NCBI RefSeq assembly: GCF_001886715.1
Contig: NZ_CP018082.1
Coordinates: forward strand, 3,472,001 to 3,536,000
Length of the DNA stretch: 64,000 nt
Reading direction: 5' to 3'
Source of the DNA: Nocardia mangyaensis
GTDB taxonomy: Bacteria > Actinomycetota > Actinomycetes > Mycobacteriales > Mycobacteriaceae
Below the pieces are notes generated by a model that was not told where the DNA came from, searched no databases, and saw only the letters and a program-made list of their open reading frames with translations. Positions 18,733 to 29,756 of this stretch are shown here, one piece after another. Each line of letters opens with the position of its first letter. The stretch's first letter is position 1. The position numbers were made by a program, and so were the translations under genes.

Positions 18733-19610
18733 CCGCGCGCCGCCGGGGAATGGGCCAGATACCGCAGGGCGTTGTCCATCGAGCCCAGGTGGGACGGATG
18801 GAAACGCGGATTCAGATAGCGTGGCATCTCGGTGACGAACGTGGTGAAGCTCGGGATGACGCCGCGCACCGTCGCACTGACGAACTGCCGAGCCCACGAG
18901 CTGCCCTTGTCGGTGCTCGGGTCCTTGCGATACAGGTACGCCGTGGAGATCACGAACAGCGGCAGCAGCGTTGCGCCGGCCAGCAGCCCGGTGCGCGCCC
19001 GGCGGGCATAACCGCCGTCGACGTGCATGTAGGCGTCGAACACGACGCTGCGGTGCTCGACCTCTTCGGCGCCGTGCCAGCGCACCAGGTCGAGCATGGT
19101 CGGGTCCATCCCGATCTCGGCCAACACCTCGGACTCGAGTAGCCATTCGCCGATGACCGCGGTGAAGTGCTCCATCCCGGCGAACAGGCCGAGCCGTTCC
19201 TTGAGCCACTCTTGCCTGGCCCGGCCGGTGAGACCCTGATCGCCGAGGGCCCGGTCGACCAGCCAGGCGATCTTGGCGACATAGGACTCGACATCGAGTC
19301 CGATCGACTGCAGATGCCGCCGCGCGCCTTCGTGGCTGCTGGCATGCATCGACTCCTGGCCGATGAACCCGGTGACCTCCTCCCGCAGCCGCTCGTCGTC
19401 GATGTGCGGGAGCGCTTCGGCCAGGCAGTTGGCCATCGCCCGTTCGCCCTCGGGCAGCACCAGGTGCATGACGTTGGTGACGTGGGTGGCCAGCACCTCC
19501 CCGGGGATGTAGTGCATGGGTACCGAGGAGAAGTCGAAATGCACATCTCGTGCCTGGATCGCGTGCGCTTCTTCCTGATAGGAGCGCGTCGTTGCACTGT
19601 TATCAGCCAT
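18729..19610 (-). CDS. Predicted metal-dependent hydrolase (PF10118), ferritin-like
   Basis: The 293-residue protein matches the family called 'predicted metal-dependent hydrolase' (PF10118). Two E-x2-H motifs, GQESMH and EEVEH, sit in long helices with further acidic residues. This is the pattern of a carboxylate-bridged di-iron site rather than of a classical hydrolase. A hydrophobic helix (LLAGATLLPLFVISTAYLY) suggests membrane association. It is the first gene of the operon and is coupled to an electron-transfer reductase, which argues for an oxygen-activating enzyme. The biochemical activity of the family is not established. Confidence 0.82.
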   Translation of the reverse strand: MADNSATTRSYQEEAHAIQARDVHFDFSSVPMHYIPGEVLATHVTNVMHLVLPEGERAMANCLAEALPHIDDERLREEVTGFIGQESMHASSHEGARRHLQSIGLDVESYVAKIAWLVDRALGDQGLTGRARQEWLKERLGLFAGMEHFTAVIGEWLLESEVLAEIGMDPTMLDLVRWHGAEEVEHRSVVFDAYMHVDGGYARRARTGLLAGATLLPLFVISTAYLYRKDPSTDKGSSWARQFVSATVRGVIPSFTTFVTEMPRYLNPRFHPSHLGSMDNALRYLAHSPAARG

Positions 19611-19652
19611 GCACCGACCGTACAGTGCAACAAATATCATCGCAATGTTGCA
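19592..19652. promoter_or_regulatory. TTGCA-type inverted repeats at divergent operon/TetR promoter
   Basis: TTGCACTGT (19592-19600) is repeated in inverted orientation as ACAGTGCAA (19622-19630), with 21 bases between. A second nearby symmetric element, GCAATGTTGC, lies at 19642-19651. The cluster covers the start of the operon's first gene and the region 5' of the TetR gene, the usual place for a TetR operator. Base composition is locally richer in A and T. Binding is inferred. Confidence 0.45.
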
Positions 19653-19708
19653 GCGAAGATTGATTGGCGATGTCGGGTGTCCGGCAGCGCGCCTGCTACC
19701 GTCGAAGC

Positions 19709-20320
19709 GTGCTCTCCACCGCTGCGACCTCGGGAAACCCGCCCGCCGCCGACTCCGTCGAAGAACGGATCATCGACGCGGCCCTCGTGCAGTTCGAGCG
19801 GGTGGGCGTGCGCAAGACGACGATCGAGGACATCGCCAGGGCGGCCGAGGTCGACCGGGCGACGGTCTACCGCCGGATCGGCTCGCGCGACGATGTCGTG
19901 AACGCGGCGTTCGAACGCGAGGTGCGCAGACTGCTGGCGGACCTGGGCGAGATACCCGCCCGCCACGACACGTTCGAGGCGATCGTCGTCGACGTCTTCA
20001 CCACGGTGATCGTGCGGTGGCGGACCCATCCGCTGGTCGAACGGCTGCTGACGCTGGAAGCCGACCGGATTCTGCCGCAGCTCACCGTCGACGGGGCGTC
20101 GTTCTTCCTGCTCTCGGTCGCCGCGTCGACCGAGATCCTGCGAAAGGTACTCGAGGACAGTCGGTTTCCCGAAGTTGCCGACCTCGCCAACCGGGTGGAG
20201 GTGGCCTGTCGCCTCGTCCACTCGCTGGTCCTGCAGCCGGTCGGCACCATTGACACGTCTTCCGAGGAGGCGCTGGAGGCCTTCGCCCGCGCCTATGTGG
20301 TTCCGATTCTCACTCGGTGA
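19709..20320 (+). CDS. TetR family transcriptional regulator
   Basis: This 203-residue regulator has an N-terminal TetR helix-turn-helix: VQFERVGVRKTTIEDIARAA followed by VDRATVYRRIGSRDDVVNAAF. The C-terminal helical domain presumably binds a small ligand, perhaps an acyl-CoA, given the neighbours. The GTG start at 19709 was preferred because an upstream extension would be rich in basic and cysteine residues with poor codon bias. It is divergent from the BVMO operon and convergent with the acyl-CoA dehydrogenase gene, so the former is its likely target. Confidence 0.88.
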   Translation: MLSTAATSGNPPAADSVEERIIDAALVQFERVGVRKTTIEDIARAAEVDRATVYRRIGSRDDVVNAAFEREVRRLLADLGEIPARHDTFEAIVVDVFTTVIVRWRTHPLVERLLTLEADRILPQLTVDGASFFLLSVAASTEILRKVLEDSRFPEVADLANRVEVACRLVHSLVLQPVGTIDTSSEEALEAFARAYVVPILTR

Positions 20321-20347
20321 TCCACGGTCGACGCGGGCGCCTCGATG

Positions 20348-21496
20348 TCAGAGAAAGCGGGCGATGAGGTCCTTCATGACCTCGTTGGCCCCGGCGTAGA
20401 TGCGGGCGATGCGGCCATCGGCCCACATGCGCGCGATCGGGTACTCCTCCATGTAGCCGTAGCCGCCGTGTAGCTGGACGCACCGGTCGATCACCTGGGA
20501 CTGCTGATCGGTGGTCCAGTACTTGACCATCGCGGCGGTCTTCACATCCAGCGCGCCGCGCAGATGCTTCTCCACGGCGGAGTCGACGAAGGTGCGCACC
20601 ACCTCGGCGATCGTCGCGCACTCGGCCATCTCGAACCGGGTGTTCTGCATGGCGAACAGCGGTTTGCCGAAAGCGTTGCGCTGCTTGACATATGCCAGGG
20701 TCTCGTCGACGGCGGCCTCGATCGCGGCCGCGGCGGCGACACCGCAGATCAGCCGCTCCTGCGGCAACTGCTGCATGAGCTGGACGAAACCCTGGCCCTC
20801 GGCGGTGCCGAGCAGATTGGCCTGCGGCACGCGAAGTTCGTCGAAGAACAGCTCGGTGGTGTCCTGGCCCTTCTGGCCGATCTTCTTCAAGAGCCTGCCG
20901 CGTTCGAAGCCGGGGGTGTCGTCGCCGACCTCGGCGACCACCAGCGACACGCCCTTGGCACCCTGATTCGGGTCGGTCTTCACCGCGATGATCAACAGGT
21001 CGCAGTTGCGCCCGTTGGAGATGAAGGTCTTGGCGCCGGTGATCAGGTAGTCGTCGCCGTCCTTGACCGCCTTGGTGGCGATGTTCTGCAGGTCGGAGCC
21101 GGTGCCGGGCTCGGTCATGGCGATCGCGCCGATCCATTCGCCGGAGGCGAGCTCGGGCAGCCAGCGCTTCTTGTTCTCTTCCGAGGCATACGCCAGCAGG
21201 TAGTGCGGAACGATGCCGGTGTGCACGCCGAGCTGCATCGAGGAGTCCCCACCTTTGACCTGCTCGGTGAACAGCACGGCCTCGTGGGCGAAGGTGCCGC
21301 CACCACCGCCGTATTCCTCGGGCACGGACATGCACAGCAGACCCAGTTCACCGGCCTGCCGGTAGACCTCACGGCTGGGGAATCCCTGCTCGGCGAACTC
21401 CTCGCGCCGCGGCGCGACCGTGTTCGCGAAGAAGTTGCGGGCCAGCTCGGCCAGGCCGTGCAGCTCCGACTCGGCGTCGATGTCGGCTGTGCTCAT
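20348..21496 (-). CDS. Acyl-CoA dehydrogenase
   Basis: The 382-residue FAD enzyme catalyses the first step of beta-oxidation, the alpha,beta-desaturation of acyl-CoA. MTEPGTGSDLQ and the later GYGYMEEYPIARMWADGRI are typical, and the catalytic base is the glutamate in YAGANEVMKDLI near the C-terminus. Start ATG has GAGGAG nine bases upstream. It is divergent from fadA across a 200-base region that contains a strong inverted repeat, so the two promoters may share a regulator. Confidence 0.94.
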   Translation of the reverse strand: MSTADIDAESELHGLAELARNFFANTVAPRREEFAEQGFPSREVYRQAGELGLLCMSVPEEYGGGGGTFAHEAVLFTEQVKGGDSSMQLGVHTGIVPHYLLAYASEENKKRWLPELASGEWIGAIAMTEPGTGSDLQNIATKAVKDGDDYLITGAKTFISNGRNCDLLIIAVKTDPNQGAKGVSLVVAEVGDDTPGFERGRLLKKIGQKGQDTTELFFDELRVPQANLLGTAEGQGFVQLMQQLPQERLICGVAAAAAIEAAVDETLAYVKQRNAFGKPLFAMQNTRFEMAECATIAEVVRTFVDSAVEKHLRGALDVKTAAMVKYWTTDQQSQVIDRCVQLHGGYGYMEEYPIARMWADGRIARIYAGANEVMKDLIARFL

Positions 21497-21546
21497 CGAG
21501 TTGCTCTCCTCGTTGTCGATGGACTGCGCTCAGGGTGACCACTCTG

Positions 21547-21592
21547 TTGGCGAAATGTCAATAGGACGGAGATTCTGTTGACAGGTCGCCAA
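21547..21592. promoter_or_regulatory. Imperfect inverted repeat between acyl-CoA dehydrogenase and fadA
   Basis: TTGGCGAAATGTCAA (21547-21561) and TTGACAGGTCGCCAA (21578-21592) are inverted copies matching at 13 of 15 positions, with a 16-base spacer. A further CCAATAG (21589-21595) faces CTATTGG (21630-21636). They lie in the divergent promoter region about 105-150 bases before fadA and 50-95 before the dehydrogenase gene. This is the layout of an operator for a TetR-type fatty acid regulator, possibly the one encoded after fadB. Confidence 0.5.
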
Positions 21593-21697
21593 TAGGGGTG
21601 TCATTGTGCATCTGATCGGACATCCGACTATTGGACCACCACCGGACCGGCGCGCCACCCACTTCGCTCACCCTGACCGTCGAACAATCGAGGAAAC

Positions 21698-22909
<1,212 letters not shown>

Positions 22910-22938
22910 GCGCCGGACCCGGATACAGAGGAAAGACC

Positions 22939-25104
22939 ATGACCGACACCACGATTGCCTGGGATCTCGGCGCCGACCGGGTGCTCACCCTCACCATCGA
23001 CGACCCGAGCCAGTCCACCAACACCATGACCGCGGCGTTCGCGCGTGACCTCACCGCGACCGTCGACCGGCTCGAAGCCGAGATCGACACCTACGACGGT
23101 GTCATCCTCACCTCGGGCAAAGACACCTTCTTCGCCGGTGGCGACCTGAATCTGCTGATGAACGCCACCCCTGCGACCGCGCCGGAGATCGCGCTCGGAC
23201 TCGATACGTACAAGGCCGCGTTCCGCAGGCTGGAGCGACTGGGCAAGCCGGTGGTCGCGGCGATCAACGGCACCGCGCTCGGCGGCGGCTTCGAGGTCGC
23301 GCTGGCCACCCATCACCGGATCGCCCTCGACGCCAAGGGAACTCTGCTCGGTCTGCCCGAGGTGACCTTCGGTCTGCTGCCCGGCGCAGGCGGTGTCACC
23401 CGCACGGTGCGGCTGCTGGGCGTCACCAGCGCGGTGCTCAACGTCGTGGGCCAGGGTCAGCGGATGAAGCCGGCCAAGGCGTTGCAGGTCGGCATCGTCG
23501 ACGAGGTGGTGTCGACCCGTGCGGAGCTGTTCGACAAGGCTCGCGCCTGGATCGCGGCGAATCCCGAGGCCGCCCAGCCCTGGGATGTCAAGGGCTACAA
23601 GATTCCCGGCGGCACCCCGTCGAGCCCGGCCCTGGCAGCCAACCTGCCCGCCTTCCCCGCGAATGTGCGCAAGCAGCTCAAGGGCGCGCCGATGCCCGCA
23701 CCTGTCGCGGTGCTGGCCACAGCGGTCGAGGGCGCGCAGGTCGACATCGACACCGCCTTCGCGATCGAGACGCGTTACTGCACGAACCTGATCTGCGGTC
23801 AGGTCTCGACCAACATGATCAAATCGCTGTTCTTCGACCTCGGCACGATCAACAAGGGCGGCAGTCGCCCCGACGGATTCCCCGTGCGCACACCGGGGAA
23901 GGTCCTCGTGCTCGGTGCCGGAATGATGGGCGCGGGCATCGCGTATGTGCAGGCCCGTGCGGGGATGCGGGTCGTGCTCAAAGATGTGACGATCGAAGCG
24001 GCCGAGCGCGGCAAGGACTACTCGCGCAAGCTGCTCGACAAGGCCTTGCGCAAGGGTGCGATCACCCAGGGCAAGTACGACGAGATCCTCGGCCGCATCC
24101 ACCCCAGCGCCGATCCGGCCGACGCCGCGGGCTGCGACTTCGTCGTCGAGGCGGTGTTCGAGGATCCGGGCCTGAAGAAGAAGGTCTTCGGCGAGATCGA
24201 GGCGCTGGTGAACCCGGACGCCCTGCTCGGCTCCAACACCTCCACCCTGCCCATCACCGACCTCGCCACCGGCGTGGCGCGGCCGGCCGACTTCATCGGC
24301 CTGCACTTCTTCTCGCCGGTGGACAAGATGCCGCTGGTGGAGATCATCGTCGGCGAGCAGACCAGCGACGAGGCGATCGCGCGCGCCATCGACTACACCC
24401 TGGCCATCAAGAAGACCCCGATCGTGGTGAACGACAGCCGCGGCTTCTTCACCAGCCGGGTGATCGGCCAGTTCATGGACGAGGCGATCGCGCTGGTCGC
24501 CGAGGGCGTGCACCCGGCCTCGGTCGAACAGGCCGCCACCCAGGCCGGCTACCCCGTGGGCGCGCTGGCATTGGCCGACGAGATCAACATGAAGCTGGCG
24601 CAGAAGATCCGGCGCAGCCTGAAGGAGAACCTGCTCGCCGAGGGGCGCCGCTGGGTCGAGTCGAAGGCGTATCCGCTCGTCGACGCCATGGTCGACGACT
24701 TCGACCGGCCGGGACGGCTCGAAGGGCGTGGCTTCTACGACTACGACGCCGACGGCAAGAAGCTCGGGCTGTGGTCCGGGCTGGCCGAGAAGTACACCCG
24801 GGACGACCACGGCATCCCGTTCATCGATATGCAGGAACGGATGCTGTTCGCCGAATCCCTCGACACCGCACGGTGTTTCGACGAGGGTGTGTTGCGCACC
24901 GTGCCGGACGCGAACATCGGGTCCATCTTCGGCATCGGCTTCCCGGCCTGGACCGGCGGTGTCGTGCAGTACATCAACCAGTACGCGGGCGGCCTGGCCG
25001 GATTCGTGGCCCGGGCCGACGAACTGCGCGCCGCCTACGGCGACCGCTTCGAGGTACCCGGCTCGCTGCGAGCCAAGGCCGCTGCCGGGGAAACGCTCGG
25101 CTGA
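22939..25104 (+). CDS. fadB: Fatty oxidation complex alpha subunit (enoyl-CoA hydratase/3-hydroxyacyl-CoA dehydrogenase), FadB
   Basis: The 721-residue fusion enzyme hydrates enoyl-CoA and oxidises the resulting 3-hydroxyacyl-CoA. Residues 1 to about 300 are a crotonase domain with the oxyanion segment [14 protein letters not shown] and the catalytic glutamate in [16 protein letters not shown]. Residues from about 320 form the dehydrogenase, with the NAD motif [18 protein letters not shown] and the catalytic histidine in [19 protein letters not shown]. The protein corresponds to Rv0860. It follows fadA with an AGAGGAAAG ribosome binding site. Confidence 0.96.
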   Translation: MTDTTIAWDLGADRVLTLTIDDPSQSTNTMTAAFARDLTATVDRLEAEIDTYDGVILTSGKDTFFAGGDLNLLMNATPATAPEIALGLDTYKAAFRRLERLGKPVVAAINGTALGGGFEVALATHHRIALDAKGTLLGLPEVTFGLLPGAGGVTRTVRLLGVTSAVLNVVGQGQRMKPAKALQVGIVDEVVSTRAELFDKARAWIAANPEAAQPWDVKGYKIPGGTPSSPALAANLPAFPANVRKQLKGAPMPAPVAVLATAVEGAQVDIDTAFAIETRYCTNLICGQVSTNMIKSLFFDLGTINKGGSRPDGFPVRTPGKVLVLGAGMMGAGIAYVQARAGMRVVLKDVTIEAAERGKDYSRKLLDKALRKGAITQGKYDEILGRIHPSADPADAAGCDFVVEAVFEDPGLKKKVFGEIEALVNPDALLGSNTSTLPITDLATGVARPADFIGLHFFSPVDKMPLVEIIVGEQTSDEAIARAIDYTLAIKKTPIVVNDSRGFFTSRVIGQFMDEAIALVAEGVHPASVEQAATQAGYPVGALALADEINMKLAQKIRRSLKENLLAEGRRWVESKAYPLVDAMVDDFDRPGRLEGRGFYDYDADGKKLGLWSGLAEKYTRDDHGIPFIDMQERMLFAESLDTARCFDEGVLRTVPDANIGSIFGIGFPAWTGGVVQYINQYAGGLAGFVARADELRAAYGDRFEVPGSLRAKAAAGETLG

Positions 25105-25113
25105 GTGGTCGCC

Positions 25114-25806
25114 ATGACGATGACGCACAGCGACATCCGACACCTGGTGACCCCGGGTGCCGGATGCGGGGCCGTGGCACCGGCACACGATGTCAGGGGC
25201 CCCGGCCTGCGGGCACACCGGCGCCGCACGGCCATGGCGGCGGCCCGCGAGGTGTTCGTCGCCCACGGGTATCACGGCGCGCGGATGGACGAGATCAGCG
25301 CAGTGGCCGGGATGAGCAAACCCACGCTCTACAGCTACTTCCCAGGCAAGCTCGACCTGTATCTGGCGGTGCTGCAGCACTATCTGGACTGGATGGTGAC
25401 CGGCGTCCGGGACGCCCTCGCGGCCGATGTCGGGCACCGGGAACGGGTCCATCGCGCGGTCACGGTGTACTTCGACTTCGTCGACGAGGACGCGGGCGGG
25501 CATGTGCTGGTGTTCGAATCGCCCGTGCCGAGTGAACCCTGCGTCGAATGGCGGGTGCGTAACGCGATGAACGAATGCGCGGTCCTGGTCGGTGCGCAGC
25601 TGCGGGCCGCCGGTGCGGCGGCGTTCACCGCGGACGCCTGTGCGTGGGGCTTGGTCGGGGCGAGCCATCTCGCCGCCCGCCACTGGCTCGACGCGGGACG
25701 GCCGATCCCCAAGGTCGAGGCGGTCGAGACCGTGGTCGCGCTGTGCTGGAACGGCTTGTCCGCCGTTGATCAGGTCAGCTCGGCTCCGACGCGTCGGTCG
25801 GCGTGA
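25114..25806 (+). CDS. TetR family transcriptional regulator
   Basis: This regulator of about 230 residues has a TetR DNA-binding domain from about residue 35 ([40 protein letters not shown]). Its N-terminal 30 residues are unusually long and basic. It follows fadB after a few bases and is probably co-transcribed, so it may control fadA-fadB and the divergent acyl-CoA dehydrogenase. GTG at 25105 and ATG at 25120 are alternative starts. Its last 32 bases overlap the 3' end of the convergent AI-2E family gene. Confidence 0.86.
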   Translation: MTMTHSDIRHLVTPGAGCGAVAPAHDVRGPGLRAHRRRTAMAAAREVFVAHGYHGARMDEISAVAGMSKPTLYSYFPGKLDLYLAVLQHYLDWMVTGVRDALAADVGHRERVHRAVTVYFDFVDEDAGGHVLVFESPVPSEPCVEWRVRNAMNECAVLVGAQLRAAGAAAFTADACAWGLVGASHLAARHWLDAGRPIPKVEAVETVVALCWNGLSAVDQVSSAPTRRSA

Positions 25807-26962
25807 CGTCGGGTCCGTCGTGCTCGGGTGCCGTTTCGGTGCGTTGGCGGCGCGGGGTGGTCTGGTCGATGCGCGAATCCTCGGTCACTGCATAGTGTTT
25901 GACGTACTCGGACAGGAATGCCTGCACCGTCGCGGTGGCCGGGATGGCCAGCAGCGCCCCGACCGCGCCGAAGAGCGCGCCACCGGCCAGCACCGACAGC
26001 AGGGCGATGGCGGCGTTGACGTCGACGGTGCGCGCGGTGATCCGCGGTTGCAGCAGATAGTCCTGGAGCCACTGATAGGCCACCGCGAACACGATGATCC
26101 ACACCGCGTCGAGCGGATCGACGGTCAGCGCGACGAACACGGGCAGGATGGCGGCGAGGTAGGTGCCGACCGTGGGGATGAACGCGGAGATCACCCCGAA
26201 CCACACGCCGAGGGCGATCGGGTTGGGCAGGCCGAGGATCGCCAGGAACCCGCCGTGCACGACCGCGGAGATGATGGCCAGCACCACCCGTGAGTACAGG
26301 TAGCCGCCGGTCTTGTCGATGGCAAGATCCCACGCGTGCAAGAACCGCTGCTGCCGGGCGGGCGGCAGCAGCGAACACACGGTGCGTCGCACCTTCGGCC
26401 CGCCCGCGGTGAGGTAGACGCTGAACAACGCGATCGTCAGGACCTGGGCGAGTCCGCCGAGCACCGTCGTCGACACACCCCAGGCATTGTTGGCCGCGGT
26501 GTGCGCGTACTCCTCGATCAGGTTCGATTCGTGCAGCAGCCGTTGGCTCAGATCGTGCACCGTGAAACGCTGGCCGAAGGCACGATTGACCCAGGCGACG
26601 CCCTCGTCGAGCAACCGTGGCGTCTCGTGGGCCAGATTGGTCGCGGTCTCCACCAGCAGCGTCACCAGTGCGCCGAGAAAGGCCAGTACACAGGCGAACG
26701 TGGCGACGAACACCACCGCGGTGGCCAGACCACGTCGTAGGCCACGGCGTACCAGCGCCGCGACCGCCGGTTCCATCGCCAGCGAGATGAAGAAGGCGAC
26801 CACCAGGACGATCAGCAGGCCGGTCAGCCGGTGGAACGCCCAGTCGGCCAGCAGGAACAGCCCGAAGAACACCAGGGCGAGCACCATCGCCTTCGGAAGC
26901 CATGGCGGCATCCTGGTATGGGTGCTGACCTGCGGAGCATTGTCCGGGGAGTCGGTGTCCAC
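25775..26962 (-). CDS. AI-2E family transporter (PF01594)
   Basis: The 395-residue membrane protein has about seven to eight hydrophobic segments in two halves with a polar central stretch, as in the AI-2E exporter family. The conserved [20 protein letters not shown] and the later [30 protein letters not shown] near the end are family hallmarks. Members range from quorum-signal exporters to Na+/H+ antiporters, so the substrate cannot be stated. The C-terminal tail is hydrophilic and acidic, and it overlaps the TetR gene on the opposite strand. Confidence 0.9.
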   Translation of the reverse strand: MDTDSPDNAPQVSTHTRMPPWLPKAMVLALVFFGLFLLADWAFHRLTGLLIVLVVAFFISLAMEPAVAALVRRGLRRGLATAVVFVATFACVLAFLGALVTLLVETATNLAHETPRLLDEGVAWVNRAFGQRFTVHDLSQRLLHESNLIEEYAHTAANNAWGVSTTVLGGLAQVLTIALFSVYLTAGGPKVRRTVCSLLPPARQQRFLHAWDLAIDKTGGYLYSRVVLAIISAVVHGGFLAILGLPNPIALGVWFGVISAFIPTVGTYLAAILPVFVALTVDPLDAVWIIVFAVAYQWLQDYLLQPRITARTVDVNAAIALLSVLAGGALFGAVGALLAIPATATVQAFLSEYVKHYAVTEDSRIDQTTPRRQRTETAPEHDGPDVTPTDASEPS

Positions 26963-27156
26963 GGCTCCCAGTGTCGTCCCGCACGAGCCCGCTCGGTGGC
27001 ACCGACGCGGCTTCCTGTGCCGCCACGCGCCCCAGCGGAGCTCGGTACCTCAGTCGGAATGACATCCGCCCCCGTGACAGCGGGCCCGGGTTCTTCCGCC
27101 GTGACGGTCGCGCGCCGTCGCCGTCCGTGTCGGGCCCCGGTGCCAGACTCTGCGGT

Positions 27157-28815
27157 GTGCGATGGGCAGTGGCGGAGACGGGGGACGGTGGCGCACGGCT
27201 GTGTCCGCTCGATGCGGATGGCCGGCCCGCGGGTCCAGTGATCCAGGAGAGCTCCCTGGTCGAGGCGGTGCGGTCGCGGCCGGAGGTCGAGCGGTGGGTG
27301 TGGCGGTCGACGGCGGAGATCTATCGGAACTTGCTGGCGGCCGGCGTGCGGGTCGAACGCTGCTATGACGTACAGGCCGCCGAGGGTCTGCTGATCGGGT
27401 ACGAGGAAGGTCAATCGGGGCAGGCTCGTTCGCTCGCGGCCGCCTGGGCTCGCCTGCGCAACCTGCCCGTTCCCGCCGACGCGCCCGCGCGGGCCGCCGA
27501 GACCCAGCCGTCGCTGTTCGAGTCGGCTCCGGTGCCGTTGCCCTCGGGTACCGACGAGTTCACCGCGCTGCTGGAGGTGTACGCGGGCCAGCTCGTTCGC
27601 ACGGCACGGACCGAGCACCCGGACCGCATGCGACTGCTCCTGGCGGCGGAGTCGGCGGGCATGCTGGTCGCCGCGGAGATGTCGCGGTCCGGCATTCCCT
27701 GGCGCGCCGATGTGCACCGCGAGCTGTTGGACACGATGCTGGGGGAGCGTTTCGCGGGCGGGTCCGAACCGCGCCGGTTGGCGGAGTTGGCCGATGACGT
27801 GTCGCGGGCGTTCGGGACCGGAGTGCGGGTGCGTCCGGATCTGCCCAACGAGATCGTGCGGGCGTTCGCCCGGGCGGGAATCCTGGTGTCCTCCACCCGG
27901 AAATGGGAGCTCCAACAGATCGACCATCCGGCGGTGGCGCCGCTGCTGGAATACAAGTCGCTGTACCGCCTGCACACCGCGCACGGCTGGTCCTGGCTCG
28001 AACAGTGGGTGCACGACGGCCGGTTCCGGCCCGAATACCTGCCCGGCGGCACGGTGTCCGGTCGCTGGACCACCAATGGTGGTGGTGCGCTGCAGATCCC
28101 GAAGGTGATTCGGCAGGCGATCCGCGCGGACCCCGGCTGGACCTTGGTCGTCGCCGACGCCGCGCAGATGGAGCCGCGGGTACTCGCCGCCGTCTCGCGC
28201 GATCCGGGACTGATGCAGGTCGCGGCTCGGGACGCGGATCTGTACGCGGACCTGGCCGCCCGAGGTTTCGGCGGTGACCGCGCGCAAGCCAAACTCGCGC
28301 TGCTGGGCGCGATCTACGGCCAGACCTCCGGGGATGCCCTGACCCACATGGCCGGTCTGCGACGACGATATCCGGCCGCGGTGGCCTACGTCGACGACGC
28401 GGCGCGTGCGGGGGAGGAGGGACGTCTGGTGCGGACTCGGCTGGGGCGCACGTGCACCCCGGTCTCGGTCGACTCGCCGGACCAGACCGATCTCAGCGGG
28501 TATGCCGGCACCTCCGCGTCCCGCGCTCGTGGTCGCTTCACCCGGAATTTCGTGGTGCAGGGCAGTGCCGCGGACTGGGCGTTGCTCGTCCTCGCCGGTG
28601 TGCGGCACGCGATCGCGCGGGCGGGGCTGCGCGCCGAACTGGTCTTCTTCCAGCACGACGAGGTGATCGTGCACTGCCCGGTGGACGAGGCCACCGAGGT
28701 CGCCGAGGCGATCTCGGCCGCAGCCGAGACCGCAGGGCGGCTCGCGTTCGGTCCCACACCGGTACGGTTCCCGTTCACGACCGCGGTCGTGGAGTGCTAC
28801 GGCGACGCCAAGTAG
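27157..28815 (+). CDS. Bifunctional 3'-5' exonuclease/DNA polymerase-like protein (family A)
   Basis: The 552-residue protein carries family A polymerase motifs in its second half: motif A as VADAAQMEPRVLA, motif B as AQAKLALLGAIYGQTSGDA, and motif C as FFQHDEVIVHC. The first 200 residues are a reduced 3'-5' exonuclease-like domain without the full set of acidic residues that I could identify. There is no 5' nuclease domain. Such short PolA relatives, distinct from the replicative PolA, are conserved in actinobacteria and their role is unclear. Motif A has Ala where PolA has Tyr-Ser and Pro-Arg where it has Leu-Arg. The start is GTG with a weak ribosome binding site. Confidence 0.85.
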   Translation: MRWAVAETGDGGARLCPLDADGRPAGPVIQESSLVEAVRSRPEVERWVWRSTAEIYRNLLAAGVRVERCYDVQAAEGLLIGYEEGQSGQARSLAAAWARLRNLPVPADAPARAAETQPSLFESAPVPLPSGTDEFTALLEVYAGQLVRTARTEHPDRMRLLLAAESAGMLVAAEMSRSGIPWRADVHRELLDTMLGERFAGGSEPRRLAELADDVSRAFGTGVRVRPDLPNEIVRAFARAGILVSSTRKWELQQIDHPAVAPLLEYKSLYRLHTAHGWSWLEQWVHDGRFRPEYLPGGTVSGRWTTNGGGALQIPKVIRQAIRADPGWTLVVADAAQMEPRVLAAVSRDPGLMQVAARDADLYADLAARGFGGDRAQAKLALLGAIYGQTSGDALTHMAGLRRRYPAAVAYVDDAARAGEEGRLVRTRLGRTCTPVSVDSPDQTDLSGYAGTSASRARGRFTRNFVVQGSAADWALLVLAGVRHAIARAGLRAELVFFQHDEVIVHCPVDEATEVAEAISAAAETAGRLAFGPTPVRFPFTTAVVECYGDAK

Positions 28816-28931
28816 GCCATCTCACCGAACCGGCGATCGACGACCGGCGGATCCTGCGCGCTCTCGGCCCGCCGGACACGCTGCCGGCGGATCCGGCGCT
28901 GGAGGCGGAGCACTCGGCTATCTTGGTTCGG

Positions 28932-29750
28932 ATGTGCTCGCCGGAGATCGTTCGCCTCGCCCATGACGGTGCGCCGCGACCGAGTCGACGGGCGATGTTC
29001 GGCCTCGCCGCCCTCGCCGCCCTCGCCGCGGTGGCTCCGGCGCCCGCGCTCGCCGCGCCCCGGCCCGGCGCTGTCGTCGATCTCACCCACACGCTCACAC
29101 CGCAGCTGCCGGTCTGGCCGGGCAATCCGCCGATCGCCATGGTCCCGGTGGCCTGGCACGCCTCGGGCGGCTTCGACCAGCTCGCGCTGGGGTATTGGGA
29201 GCACACCGGCACCCACCTCGATGCACCCGCGCACCGGATACCGGGCGGTGCCACGACCGAGGCACTCGCGGTCGAAGACCTCGTCGCGCCGCTCGTCGTC
29301 CTCGATATCAGCGCCAAAGCCGCCGGTGACGCCGACGCGGTGGTGACCGTTGCCGATATCGACAGCTGGCGCGGCCAGCACGGGGAGATTCCCGAGCGGG
29401 CCTTCGTCGCGATGTACTCCGGATGGGAGCACCGCATCGCCGAGCCGTCGACCTTCCTCGGCCTCGACGCGCAGGGGCGGCCCCACGCACCAGGGTTCTC
29501 GGGGGAGGCCGCGCACCACCTTGTCGCGCAGTGCGGGATCGTCGGCGCGGGCGTCGACACGCTCAGCCTGGACTGTGGTGTCGATCCCGACTTCGGCGCG
29601 CACACCGCCCTTCTCGGTGCAGGCCGCTATGGCGTGGAGATGCTCGCCAATCTCGCGACGGTGCCGCCGGTGGGGGCGCGAATCGTCATCGGTGCGCCGA
29701 AACACGCGGGTGGCACGGGCGGTCCCTGCCGGGTGCTGGCCCTCACCTGA
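28932..29750 (+). CDS. Cyclase family protein (kynurenine formamidase-like), Tat-exported
   Basis: This 272-residue protein has the metal-binding motif H-x-GTH-x-D-x3-H (EHTGTHLDAPAH) of the cyclase/formamidase family PF04199. These enzymes hydrolyse amides or cyclise compounds with a divalent metal. The N-terminus contains SRRAMFG followed by an alanine-rich hydrophobic run ending in ALAAP, a twin-arginine signal. The frame stays open upstream to about 28815 with good codon use, but only ATG at 28932 offers a start. It is convergent with the oxidase gene, with six bases between them. Confidence 0.82.
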   Translation: MCSPEIVRLAHDGAPRPSRRAMFGLAALAALAAVAPAPALAAPRPGAVVDLTHTLTPQLPVWPGNPPIAMVPVAWHASGGFDQLALGYWEHTGTHLDAPAHRIPGGATTEALAVEDLVAPLVVLDISAKAAGDADAVVTVADIDSWRGQHGEIPERAFVAMYSGWEHRIAEPSTFLGLDAQGRPHAPGFSGEAAHHLVAQCGIVGAGVDTLSLDCGVDPDFGAHTALLGAGRYGVEMLANLATVPPVGARIVIGAPKHAGGTGGPCRVLALT

Positions 29751-29756
29751 GCGGCA

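Noticed and set aside
12406-19610. Cassette 1 as a true mymA operon orthologue
   Set aside because: BVMO, SDR and lipase agree, but the VirS-type AraC regulator, AdhD and FadD13-type ligase are absent and a ferritin-like protein and reductase are added. I therefore call it mymA-like only.
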